Shown in pieces: positions 43,009-50,733 of a stretch of 64,000 nucleotides of DNA. The position numbers and the translations under genes were made by a program. Below the pieces are notes generated by a model. The model saw nothing but the letters and a program-made list of their open reading frames with translations. It was not told the DNA's origin and made no database searches. The DNA comes from Phycisphaerae bacterium (GTDB lineage: Bacteria; Planctomycetota; Phycisphaerae; Sedimentisphaerales; Anaerobacaceae): positions 188,572 to 252,571 of the forward strand of contig JAQTLP010000001.1 of assembly GCA_028714855.1 (NCBI GenBank), written 5' to 3'. Numbering within the stretch: the stretch's first letter is position 1; the number at the start of each line of letters is the position of its first letter.

Positions 43009-43506
43009 AATCAGCCCTTTTCAAAAAGGATTTTATGCAACCAATCCGGCTGCGGCTCGGTCTTCGCCGAGACGAGTCTTCAGATATTATAGTCGTTTTA
43101 ACAGGGAAACTGCAACTAAAAAAGTCGCCGATGCTCCAAAGCTATGGCGACCGAGCGCTGTTTGTGCGGCCGGGCGTTTATAATAAGCAACGCTGATGTA
43201 AGTAACTGTGACCAAAGCTGTTACGGATGGTTGGAAAAAACAGGCAAATACACGGCGTCGCTTTTTTGCTACGCACAGTTTTAATCCGTACAGGGGTTAT
43301 GTCCCAATGCATCGGGATAATGCTTAAAGGTGTTACTTCAAGTTGCCTTGGGAGACTTCTAATGGGGTTGGAAAGAAGGATTTTTCGGCATGGACTTTTA
43401 GCAGCATATTGGTATGAATTTTGCATTATTTTATTTAGAACAAGAGGCAGGGAGGCCCTGTAAAAATAAGAGGAGAAGGAAGGTTTGTTACGTGAGGAGC
43501 ACTGTG
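43009..43506. other. 498-bp intergenic region with a sigma-54-like promoter
   Basis: Between the divergent coiled-coil genes. It contains small imperfect dyads (for example TCCCAATGCATCGGGA at about 43292-43307 and GGCAGGGAGGCCCTG near 43446) and the sigma-54-like site listed separately. A 78-codon open frame at 43227-43463 has no SD and no family-like sequence. The length would accommodate a non-coding RNA, but I see no known one. Confidence 0.35.
43410..43425 (+). promoter_or_regulatory. Sigma-54-type promoter candidate
   Basis: TGGTATGAATTTTGCA fits TGGYAYR-N4-TTGCW, with GG and GC exactly 10 bp apart, 82 bp before the coiled-coil gene start. No sigma-70 box is evident there. One mismatch to the strict consensus (T for C). 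Confidence 0.45.
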
Positions 43507-43782
43507 ATGGACGAGGCGCAACTGGAAAACAAGCTTAAAGAACTGGTCAAGGAATTCGGGGGAACGGCTGACTCGCAATATAGAAAGTTAGCTATGCTGG
43601 CCCAGCAGGCCGGCGAAAGCCAGAAGAAGCTCGAAAAGAGCGTCAACAGTCTGCAGGAATCGCTGGACTATTTGCGGGTGTGCATTAAGTACCAGCTTTT
43701 CGACTTGGAAGCCACTCGCCGGGAAAATGAATACCTGAGAAAAATGCTCGGGGATAATAACAACGACCAGGGGCCGGCGTAG
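43507..43782 (+). CDS. Small coiled-coil protein
   Basis: 91 aa, helical with heptad pattern ('ESQKKLEKSVNSLQESLDYLRVCIKYQLFDLEATRRENEYLRKML'). No signal peptide or TM. The ATG at 43507 follows GAGGAGC; upstream in-frame codons are not protein-like. Probably a small oligomeric cytosolic protein; partner unknown. It is preceded by a sigma-54-like promoter and followed by a structured element and clpC. Confidence 0.65.
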   Translation: MDEAQLENKLKELVKEFGGTADSQYRKLAMLAQQAGESQKKLEKSVNSLQESLDYLRVCIKYQLFDLEATRRENEYLRKMLGDNNNDQGPA

Positions 43783-43812
43783 AACTCGGAAAGTACCAGA
43801 CATACACACTAA

Positions 43813-43851
43813 ATACGGGGGTTCGGGTGAATCCCGGGTAAAAGCCCGTAT
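43813..43851 (+). other. Structured element between the coiled-coil gene and clpC
   Basis: Outer stem ATACGGG/CCCGTAT and inner stem CGGG-TGAAT-CCCG. No U-run, so it is a weak terminator at best; it may be a processed RNA end. The 43783-44132 gap (350 bp) otherwise contains a second stem (GCCTAAA/TTTAGGC near 43897-43914) and the clpC promoter. Confidence 0.4.
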
Positions 43852-44061
43852 ATCAGTTCTATTTTGCCAAAATATTATTATGCGGATTTTTTTGCGCCTA
43901 AAGGGGTTTTTAGGCAACCAAAAGGAAAGTCTGCCTGCATTTTTGTCGATAAAATTGGTGTTGAAGTAAAACGATAGTCCGGTAAACGAACATCAATCTG
44001 GTTTGGAACATATAAAGTAGAGATGCTCGCGGCCGTCAGAACGAGATTGTTTTTCGGCGGT

Positions 44062-44090
44062 TTGACAGGCGGGTTGAGGTATAGTATAGT
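44062..44090 (+). promoter_or_regulatory. Promoter of clpC
   Basis: TTGACA (44062-44067), 17-bp spacer, TATAGT (44085-44090), 42 nt before the ATG. No CIRCE-type inverted repeat or CtsR heptad is visible. Confidence 0.75.
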
Positions 44091-44132
44091 AAACGTTTTG
44101 CGGGAAACTAAAAGTTTTTGAGGTAACTAAAG

Positions 44133-46649
44133 ATGTTTGAGCGTTTTACAGACCGTGCACGCAAGGTTATGGCCCTGGCTAATCAGGAAGCTCAGCGGTT
44201 TAATCACGACGTTATAGGCACAGAACATATTCTGCTGGGACTGGTTAAAGAAGGCAGCGGAGTCGGCGCTACCGTCCTTAAGAACTTTGATGTCGATATA
44301 AAGAAACTTCGGCTGGAGGTGGAAAAGCACGTCAAAAGCGGTCCTGATATGGTCACCATGGGCAAGCTTCCCCAGAGTCCGCGCGCAAAGAAGGTTATTG
44401 AGTATGCCATTGAAGAGGCCAGAGCACTGAACCATAATTATGTCGGCACTGAGCATATTTTGCTTGGGCTGCTGAGAGAGAGCGAAGGTATTGCCGCTCA
44501 GGTTCTTGTCGGGCTCGGTTTGAAACTCGAAGAAGTTCGCCAGGAAATCCTGAATTTACTCGGCGCCAGCACAGACAGCGGGCCTGCGGCCCTCGATATG
44601 AAGCTCGGGCCGGCTATCGGCCGTAAGCCAAAGAGCAAAACCCCGGCGCTCGATTCTTTCGGCAGAGACCTGACCGAATTGGCAACCAACGATGAGCTCG
44701 ACCCGGTTATCGGCAGGAAAGATGAAATCGAGCGGCTTATACAGATTCTCTGCAGGAGAACGAAAAACAATCCCGTTCTGCTCGGTGAAGCAGGCGTCGG
44801 TAAGACTGCCATCGTCGAGGGACTCAGCCAGCAGATTATTAATAAGCAAGTCCCGGAAATTCTCAAAGACAAACGTATAGTTGTGCTCGATTTGGCCATG
44901 ATGGTCGCGGGTACGAAATACAGGGGCCAATTCGAGGAGAGAATTAAGGCGGTCATTACCGAGGTGGTCAGGGCTAAAAATGTAGTGCTCTTTATCGATG
45001 AGCTGCATACGCTCGTAGGTGCGGGCGGCGCTGAGGGGGCTATTGATGCGGCTAATGTCCTCAAGCCTGCCTTGGCTCGCGGCGAGGTGCAATGTATCGG
45101 GGCCACTACTCTGGATGAGTATAGAAAACATATCGAAAAAGACGGCGCCTTGGAGAGACGTTTCCAAACGATAATTGTCGAGCCGCCGACAAAAGATGAA
45201 ACGTTAGAAATACTGCGGGGACTGCAGGACAGATACGAAGCGCACCATAGAGTGCGATTCAGCGATGAGTCTCTGTATCAGGCTGTCGAACTGTCGACCA
45301 GATATATAACCGGCCGGTGTCTGCCGGATAAGGCCATAGACGTGGTCGATGAGGCCGGCGCTCGAGTGAGACTGAAGAATATGGCTGTGCCGCCGGATTT
45401 GACGGAAATAGAAGAAAAGATTGTCAAGCTGCAGAGGGAAAAAGATGAAGCAGTCAAAAGCGCCGACTATGAACGGGCGGCTGCATTGAGGGATGAGGCC
45501 CAGCAGCTTTTGAGCGAGAAGACAGCCCTGCATAAAAAATGGTACGAAGAGAACAAAGAAACTACCGGTGTAGTTGACACCGAGATTATTGCAGAGGTCG
45601 TAAGCAAGATGACAGGTGTTCCTTTGACGAGACTGGAAAAGAAGGAAACCCAACGGCTTTTGGAACTCGAAATCGAGCTGCATAAGCGGGTGGTTTCGCA
45701 GGACGAGGCCATTAACGCTATTGCTAAAGCTGTAAGACGTGCCAGAAGCGGAATAAAAGATCCGAATCGACCGATGGGCTCTTTCATCTTCCTCGGACCG
45801 AGCGGCGTCGGGAAAACTCTGCTTGCCAAATCGCTCGCTGAGTTTATGTTCGGCGATGAAAACGCGCTCATCCAAATCGATATGTCCGAATTTATGGAGA
45901 AGCACAACGTCAGCAGATTAGTCGGGGCTCCTCCGGGATATGTCGGATACGAAGAAGGCGGACAGTTAACCGAAAGAATCAGACGCAGACCTTATGCCGT
46001 CCTGCTGTTGGATGAAATCGAAAAGGCGCATCCGGACGTTTATAATATACTGCTGCAAATTATGGACGAGGGCAGGTTGACAGACAGTTTCGGCCGGCAC
46101 GTTGATTTTAAGAATATCGTGCTGATTATGACCAGCAATATCGGCGCCGACCTGATTAAGAACAGCTCCGGTTTCGGCTTCGGGAAGAAAACCCCTGAGG
46201 CCAACTACGAGAAAATGAAAGACATGCTGCATAAAGAGGTCGAGCGGCATTTCAGACCTGAGTTTCTGAACAGACTCGATGATGTGATAGTGCTCAAGCC
46301 GCTGTCCAGGGAGAACCTGCAGACTATCGTAGAATTCGAGCTTGTAAAGGTGTTCAAGCGGCTGATTGAGCACGGCTTGAAACTGGAGCTCACAGAGCAG
46401 GCAAAGGAATTTCTTATTGACAAAGGTTACAATCCGGAATTTGGCGCAAGGCCGCTGCGAAGAGCGATTGAGCACTACATAGAGGATCCGCTCTCGGAGA
46501 GTTTGCTACAGGGACGATTCAAGCGAGAGAAGCTGATAAAGATTGACGTGCAGGACGAAGAGCACTTGAAGTTTGACGGTTTGAAGACAGATGATGCTGA
46601 GGAGAGCGAACAGCCGGTCGCACAACAGAATAGTGGGGACGGAAGCTGA
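44133..46649 (+). CDS. clpC: ATP-dependent protease unfoldase ClpC
   Basis: 838 aa Hsp100 chaperone. An N-terminal Clp repeat domain ('MFERFTDRARKVMALANQEAQRF', 'IGTEHILLGLVKEGSG' and its repeat 'VGTEHILLGLLRESEG'), AAA-1 ('GEAGVGKTAIVEGL', 'FIDELHTLVGAG'), an M-domain with UVR-like coiled coil ('EKIVKLQREKDEAVKSADYERAA'), and AAA-2 ('GPSGVGKTLLAK', 'LLDEIEKAHPDVYN'). It feeds substrates to ClpP, whose gene is not here. The C-terminal tail is acidic. GAGG at 9 nt. Confidence 0.97.
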   Translation: MFERFTDRARKVMALANQEAQRFNHDVIGTEHILLGLVKEGSGVGATVLKNFDVDIKKLRLEVEKHVKSGPDMVTMGKLPQSPRAKKVIEYAIEEARALNHNYVGTEHILLGLLRESEGIAAQVLVGLGLKLEEVRQEILNLLGASTDSGPAALDMKLGPAIGRKPKSKTPALDSFGRDLTELATNDELDPVIGRKDEIERLIQILCRRTKNNPVLLGEAGVGKTAIVEGLSQQIINKQVPEILKDKRIVVLDLAMMVAGTKYRGQFEERIKAVITEVVRAKNVVLFIDELHTLVGAGGAEGAIDAANVLKPALARGEVQCIGATTLDEYRKHIEKDGALERRFQTIIVEPPTKDETLEILRGLQDRYEAHHRVRFSDESLYQAVELSTRYITGRCLPDKAIDVVDEAGARVRLKNMAVPPDLTEIEEKIVKLQREKDEAVKSADYERAAALRDEAQQLLSEKTALHKKWYEENKETTGVVDTEIIAEVVSKMTGVPLTRLEKKETQRLLELEIELHKRVVSQDEAINAIAKAVRRARSGIKDPNRPMGSFIFLGPSGVGKTLLAKSLAEFMFGDENALIQIDMSEFMEKHNVSRLVGAPPGYVGYEEGGQLTERIRRRPYAVLLLDEIEKAHPDVYNILLQIMDEGRLTDSFGRHVDFKNIVLIMTSNIGADLIKNSSGFGFGKKTPEANYEKMKDMLHKEVERHFRPEFLNRLDDVIVLKPLSRENLQTIVEFELVKVFKRLIEHGLKLELTEQAKEFLIDKGYNPEFGARPLRRAIEHYIEDPLSESLLQGRFKREKLIKIDVQDEEHLKFDGLKTDDAEESEQPVAQQNSGDGS

Positions 46650-46682
46650 TTTTGAGCAGCGTTTTACGACTGGAAAAGATAT

Positions 46683-47180
46683 CTACGGACCGAAAAAAGG
46701 ATTAGAAGACGGGGGTGAAGCTTGCTTCAACTTTTTGTGCAGCATTTCAAGTTCTTGAGAGCTTTGCTGTTTAGCTAACAGGGACTCGAGCTTTTGTTTA
46801 GCTATCCACTCCACGCGGCCGTCAAGACGAAGGATAAGATATTTTTTGCCTAACAGCCATGAACTGTGGTAGTTTTCGGTGTAAGCCAGAATATCATCCG
46901 GCTTTGACTCGTAATTTATCCATTGAGCCCTGTAAATCAATTTGCCGAGCCTGACGTTCCCTTCCAATTCTTCTTTGATTCTATCGATATAAGATTCAGG
47001 AGGGACAGAGCCGTATTTTTCACGGTGCTGCAGGACTATTCGGCTGAGATGCTCCATTGCCCGCATTGACTCTGAACGGTTTACCCAGTTTTTAAGGTTA
47101 ATCATTGCTGTGACGGCAACGGCTGTAACAACCATTACAGTTGCGGTGTTTGTTAATATGGCTTTTTGCCGTCTGTTCAT
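46683..47180 (-). CDS. Uncharacterised protein with N-terminal membrane anchor
   Basis: 165 aa. A short basic N-terminus and one TM helix ('ATVMVVTAVAVTAMINL'), then a soluble domain with charged helices and 'YLILRLDGRVEWIAKQKLE' near the end. The layout (TM helix, 'HREKYGSVPP', beta segments) resembles a pseudopilin or a small secretion-related protein but lacks a clear prepilin peptidase site. No SD. It converges with clpC (33-bp gap) and follows the RNase H-PurN fusion. Function unknown. Confidence 0.6.
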   Translation of the reverse strand: MNRRQKAILTNTATVMVVTAVAVTAMINLKNWVNRSESMRAMEHLSRIVLQHREKYGSVPPESYIDRIKEELEGNVRLGKLIYRAQWINYESKPDDILAYTENYHSSWLLGKKYLILRLDGRVEWIAKQKLESLLAKQQSSQELEMLHKKLKQASPPSSNPFFGP

Positions 47181-47220
47181 ATCTTGTATTTCGGCTGGGG
47201 TACGGTTGATGATTAATGCT

Positions 47221-48303
47221 TCATGATTTTATTTTTACCCTGCCGTTTTGAACGAGCAGCTTATCTTCTGCGAACAGTTTTATGGCCTGCGGATATGCGA
47301 CGCATTCCTGCTCAAAGACCCTTGCGGCAAGCGTTTCGGGGCTGTCGTCATTTTTGACCGGGCAGCTCTGCTGGAGGATTATTGGTCCTTTGTCGTACTC
47401 ATTCGTGCAAAAATGCACGGTGCAGCCGCTGATTTTGCACCCTGCCGCGAGGACGGCCTCGTGGACATGATGTCCCCACATGCCTTCTCCGCCGAAGCTC
47501 GGCAGCAGGGCCGGGTGTATGTTCATTACGCGGCTTTCGTATCGGGGCGGTATTTTCCACAGGCACAGCCAGCCGCCCTGGACGACGAGGTCAACGTTTG
47601 CGGCAACAAGCTCACCTTCGAGGTGTTTGCTGAATTCGTCGATGTCCGGATAGTCTTTTTTGCGAATGATTTTTACGTTTAGTCCGGCGGCTTTTGCTTT
47701 TTCGACGCCGGCCGCTTTCGATAGCGAACTTATTACGACGGCGACTTCAACGTTCAGTAGGCCTTTATTTATATATTCGAGAATATTCATTAATGTTGTT
47801 CCGCCGCCGCTAATCAGAACACCGAGCCGAATCGGCTTTTTGTTTTTTACAGTCGATTTTTGCTGGTCGCCGGGTTCGTCTTCGATATCCTGTTCGAGGT
47901 TTAATGCCTGGTTAACGAGGTCATCGGCCTGCTGGTTTTTGTTTCTGGTGATGTGTTTGACTTTGCAGCCCTCGAATTCGTTAATTAAATCTACGGCTTG
48001 CCGGAAAAGCGGTCTGAGTTGCTCGCTTTTTACCTTGTATTGGCCGTTAATCTGTTTTACGAGCAGTTCGCTGTCACTGAAAATCGTCAGCCGTTTTGCG
48101 CCGAGTTGCTTTGCGGCTTCGAGCGCTTTTACAAGGGCAGTGTATTCGGCCACGTTGTTTGTGGTCTGGCCGAGAAATAAAGCTTTGGATTGTATTTGGT
48201 TTCCATTAAGGTCGGCCAATATGAAGCCGGCAGCGGCCGGGCCTGGGTTGCCTCTGCTGCCGCCGTCTGTGTAAACGGTGATTTGCTCTATTTGCTTCGG
48301 CAA
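47221..48303 (-). CDS. RNase HI fused to phosphoribosylglycinamide formyltransferase (PurN)
   Basis: 360 aa with two complete domains. Residues 1-~140 are RNase HI: 'VYTDGGSRGNPGPAAAGF', with metal-binding Asp13, Glu53 ('NNVAEYTAL'), Asp77 ('FSDSELLVKQ') and Asp127 ('NQQADDL'). Residues ~157-360 are PurN, with the substrate-binding 'LISGGGTTLMNIL' and the catalytic Asn261, His263 ('MNIHPALLPSF') and Asp304 ('YDKGPII'), which transfers formyl from 10-formyl-THF to GAR in purine synthesis. A ~17-residue charged linker joins them. TTG start with AAGGAG at 7 nt. The fusion of these two functions is unusual. Confidence 0.92.
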   Translation of the reverse strand: MPKQIEQITVYTDGGSRGNPGPAAAGFILADLNGNQIQSKALFLGQTTNNVAEYTALVKALEAAKQLGAKRLTIFSDSELLVKQINGQYKVKSEQLRPLFRQAVDLINEFEGCKVKHITRNKNQQADDLVNQALNLEQDIEDEPGDQQKSTVKNKKPIRLGVLISGGGTTLMNILEYINKGLLNVEVAVVISSLSKAAGVEKAKAAGLNVKIIRKKDYPDIDEFSKHLEGELVAANVDLVVQGGWLCLWKIPPRYESRVMNIHPALLPSFGGEGMWGHHVHEAVLAAGCKISGCTVHFCTNEYDKGPIILQQSCPVKNDDSPETLAARVFEQECVAYPQAIKLFAEDKLLVQNGRVKIKS

Positions 48304-48322
48304 TTATTCACTCCTTAAAACC

Positions 48323-48350
48323 GGTGACTGGTAATTGGTAATTGGTAATT
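48323..48350 (-). repeat. Heptad-periodic leader repeat before the RNase H-PurN gene
   Basis: On the plus strand ggtgact followed by three perfect ggtaatt units; read in the gene's direction it lies 20 bp before the start and just upstream of the AAGGAG. Confidence 0.6.
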
Positions 48351-48362
48351 ACCGGTTACCAT

Positions 48363-49100
48363 TTAACTATCATGCGAATCGCTAAGTACGAGTATCCTCG
48401 TGCAGCTTGGGCAGCGGATTATTTCGTCCTTGGAGAGGAGCAGGTTGACGGACTCAGCGGTGATACCCATAAAGCAGCCGCCGCAGCTATAGGCATCTGT
48501 TTTGTTCTCCTGTTTATCAACCACCGCCAATGCTTCGCCGTCGTATGTTTCTGCGACGCGATTGAAAACCTGCAGCGGTTCGGCAGGTATATCTTGCATT
48601 TTCTTGTCCCATTCAGCCTGGATTTCTTCGATTTCGGCCTCGTATTTAGCCGCCATCTGTTCAGCGTCTTTTCGGGTCTGCTCGAGCGCCTGTTTACGTT
48701 CATCTATCTGGTTCTGTATATTTTGGCGTTCGGCTTCGTCTGCTTCAATGTCTTTCAGCAGTTCAAGAACTTGGGCTTCAATTTTGGAGTTGTCGGCCTT
48801 GGTTGTGTTAAGCTGAGTCAGAACCGCGGCGTATTCCTTGTTTGTTTTTGCGGCGTTAAGGTGGGCCCTTAATTTGGCGACCTCTTCTTCTCTGGTTTTC
48901 AGCTCCAGTTCGAGGCGGTCAGACTGTACCTTGGTTAATTGAACCTCTTCTTTTTTGGCCTCGTATGCGTTTTGAAGACTTCTGACCTGGTTTTCCGCAA
49001 TGATTACGTTTCTTCTGCATCTTGCAAGCTTTGCTTTTGCCGCCCGCAGCTGATTTTCAACACTCTGAAGTTTTATAAGGGCATTTAATATAGGTCCCAT
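48363..49100 (-). CDS. Coiled-coil zinc-ribbon protein (CdsZ/DUF164-like)
   Basis: 245 aa. A long antiparallel coiled coil (residues ~10-175) is followed by a C4 zinc ribbon: 'YSCGGCFMGI' and 'IIRCPSCTRIL' give two CxxC pairs. This is the layout of the zf-RING_7/DUF164 family (CdsZ), which is thought to be RNA- or ribosome-associated and is often next to an RNase H or GTP cyclohydrolase-like gene, as here. ATG start, no clear SD: a heptad repeat fills the leader. It lies upstream of the RNase H-PurN gene on the same strand. Confidence 0.85.
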   Translation of the reverse strand: MGPILNALIKLQSVENQLRAAKAKLARCRRNVIIAENQVRSLQNAYEAKKEEVQLTKVQSDRLELELKTREEEVAKLRAHLNAAKTNKEYAAVLTQLNTTKADNSKIEAQVLELLKDIEADEAERQNIQNQIDERKQALEQTRKDAEQMAAKYEAEIEEIQAEWDKKMQDIPAEPLQVFNRVAETYDGEALAVVDKQENKTDAYSCGGCFMGITAESVNLLLSKDEIIRCPSCTRILVLSDSHDS

Positions 49101-49127
49101 TTACGTCTTTCGTCCTTCGTCTTTCGT
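49101..49127 (-). repeat. Heptad-periodic leader repeat before the zinc-ribbon gene
   Basis: On the plus strand, units ctttcgt, ccttcgt, ctttcgt; read in the gene's direction they run acgaaag/acgaagg/acgaaag directly into the ATG at 49100. Confidence 0.6.
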
Positions 49128-49258
49128 ACTTAAGCCCTGCATTATGTCCATTTGTGTTTTAATCTGCAACAAAAATTTTTCTCTTTTTTTATTTTCGCTC
49201 GTCTCGCTGGCGAAGCGGGCGGGACGGAGTGTATAATGGCAGCCCTAAGGGCTTCTTT

Positions 49259-50098
49259 ATGGATAAGCGCAGGATAAAAAAGATACTGGTAGGCGATTTC
49301 ACAATAAAAAGACTGGTTCGGTCGGTCGTTTTTGTATGTGCCTGCCTGCTGCTTTTTGTATACTTCTTTTCCGACCGGATGATTTTCTGGGGGCAAAGCC
49401 AGCCATCGAGTTATGGAGACGGACCTGAAATTCTCAAGATTAAAACCAAAGACGGGGCGGAAATCTCCGCGCTTTATCTCGCTGCGCCGAACTCGGAATT
49501 CACCATACTCTATAGTCACGGCAACTCGGAGGATATCGGGGACATCCGCGGAGTTTTGGAGGCGTTTCGGGACAAGGACTTTTCTGTGCTTGCTTATGAC
49601 TACCGCGGTTACGGCACGAGCGGCGGCAGGGCTTCGGGAAAAAACGCCTATGAAGATGTCGAAACAGTTTATGAGTATCTGGTTGGCAAACTTGGATGTC
49701 CCCCTGACCGAATTATTGCACTGGGCAGGTCGCTGGGCGGAGCGATTGCGATGCACCTTGCCTGCAGGGAGAAATTGGCAGGGTTGATACTTGAAAGCTC
49801 GTTTGTTTCGGCGTTTCGCGTGGTAACGCACGTTCCACTTCTTCCTTTCGACAAATTCAGGAATATCGACAAGATTAAAGAAGTGCAGTGCCCTATCCTT
49901 ATAATTCACGGCAGAGATGACGAGGTGGTTCCATTCTGGCACGGGGAAAGACTTTTCGAAACGGCAAATGAGCCAAAACTTAAATTCTGGGTCGATGGGG
50001 CGGGACATAATGATTTGTTTTGGGTAGCAGGCGATAGTTACTGGGATGTGATTGGCGAGTTCACGGGTATTATCCGGGCAAACAGGCGGAAATTTTGA
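49259..50098 (+). CDS. Membrane-anchored alpha/beta hydrolase
   Basis: 279 aa. An N-terminal TM anchor ('LVRSVVFVCACLLLFVYFF') precedes a serine-hydrolase domain like ABHD17/BEM46: oxyanion segment 'LYSHGNSEDIGD', 'YDYRGYGTSGG', nucleophile in 'GRSLGGAIA', Asp in 'IIHGRDDEVVP', His in 'DGAGHNDL'. Predicted esterase or thioesterase with the active site outside the inner membrane. The ATG at 49259 follows AAGGG; an earlier GTG lies on a TATAAT box (49232-49237) that is probably its promoter. Its stop is followed after 14 bp by dispersed repeat copy B. Confidence 0.87.
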   Translation: MDKRRIKKILVGDFTIKRLVRSVVFVCACLLLFVYFFSDRMIFWGQSQPSSYGDGPEILKIKTKDGAEISALYLAAPNSEFTILYSHGNSEDIGDIRGVLEAFRDKDFSVLAYDYRGYGTSGGRASGKNAYEDVETVYEYLVGKLGCPPDRIIALGRSLGGAIAMHLACREKLAGLILESSFVSAFRVVTHVPLLPFDKFRNIDKIKEVQCPILIIHGRDDEVVPFWHGERLFETANEPKLKFWVDGAGHNDLFWVAGDSYWDVIGEFTGIIRANRRKF

Positions 50099-50112
50099 GT
50101 AAGTCACCTGTT

Positions 50113-50525
50113 TTAAAATTGGCTTTGTTTGGGTTTGTTTTAAGTAGTTCATAGTTCGTTGTTCATTGTTATTAGTCATTGCTGTTACTAAAGTTACAAG
50201 CATTTTTGGGGTTTTGAAAATTGGGTTTGTTTTGCATAATTAATATGTTTTGATTGATTTTTCCCCTATAAATAGACAATCTCCGTTGCCGAAATTTCAG
50301 CCACAGAGAAAAAAAAGAAAAGTAAATTGTAAACAACATTAATTGGTTATTATTAACCACTCATTAGTAATTCCTTTATAGAGAAACTGCCTTTCTACCC
50401 CCGCTACTTCGCTTTGGCGAAGTAAAACGACGGGGGCGAGGGGAATACATCCCCTCGTAATTGGAGGGACTTGCGCGATTGATGCGAAAATTGTGCCCAT
50501 TTCGACGGTGATGTTTTGGCTAAGT
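50113..50525 (-). repeat. Dispersed repeat, copy B
   Basis: Inverted copy of the element at 17841-18168. Block 1 (50525-50443) and block 2 (50260-50113) match copy A's blocks in order, with a longer, different spacer holding a nested CCCCCG...CGGGGG hairpin (50398-50436). Block 2 again ends ACAAAGCCAATTTTAA and abuts the stop codon of the hydrolase gene on the other strand. Translated blocks give 'MQNKPNF' and 'QTQTKPILK'. The 50099-50728 gap holds no gene besides this element and the tail remnant at 50668. Confidence 0.85.
50146..50187 (-). repeat. Heptad-periodic tract inside repeat copy B
   Basis: Six degenerate 7-bp units on the plus strand (agttcat, agttcgt, tgttcat, tgttatt, agtcatt, gctgtta) occupy the variable middle of block 2, where copy A has unrelated sequence. 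Confidence 0.55.
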
Positions 50526-50667
50526 CGTTGCAATTAAAGAAGTAAAAAAATTTATGAATTTTCAGAATTGAGCAAACATCTATCTGCGATTTTGATTGAA
50601 AAATAACTCTGCTTGTCGCGGAGACAAGTTATTCGCAGGCCGTTAGGAGTTAGAGAATAAATGCTTA

Positions 50668-50733
50668 TTATTTTGTGCGTTTTTTTAAAAACACCGCACC
50701 GAGGCCGAGCAGTAAAAACGTGTCTGATTTATT
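50668..50733 (-). pseudogene. Orphan PEP-CTERM-like C-terminal tail downstream of the dockerin gene
   Basis: A 21-codon frame on the minus strand ending 'LLLGLGAVFLKKRTK', that is, a hydrophobic helix plus basic end like the C-terminal sorting tails of PEP-CTERM proteins. It overlaps the last codon and stop of the dockerin gene in another frame and has no start. It contains ACCGCACCGAGGCCGAG, identical at 52649-52665. Probably a remnant or a frameshifted end. Confidence 0.5.

Noticed and set aside
43227-43463. 78-codon open frame before the coiled-coil gene
   Set aside because: No SD, no recognisable domain, and it overlaps the sigma-54-like promoter.
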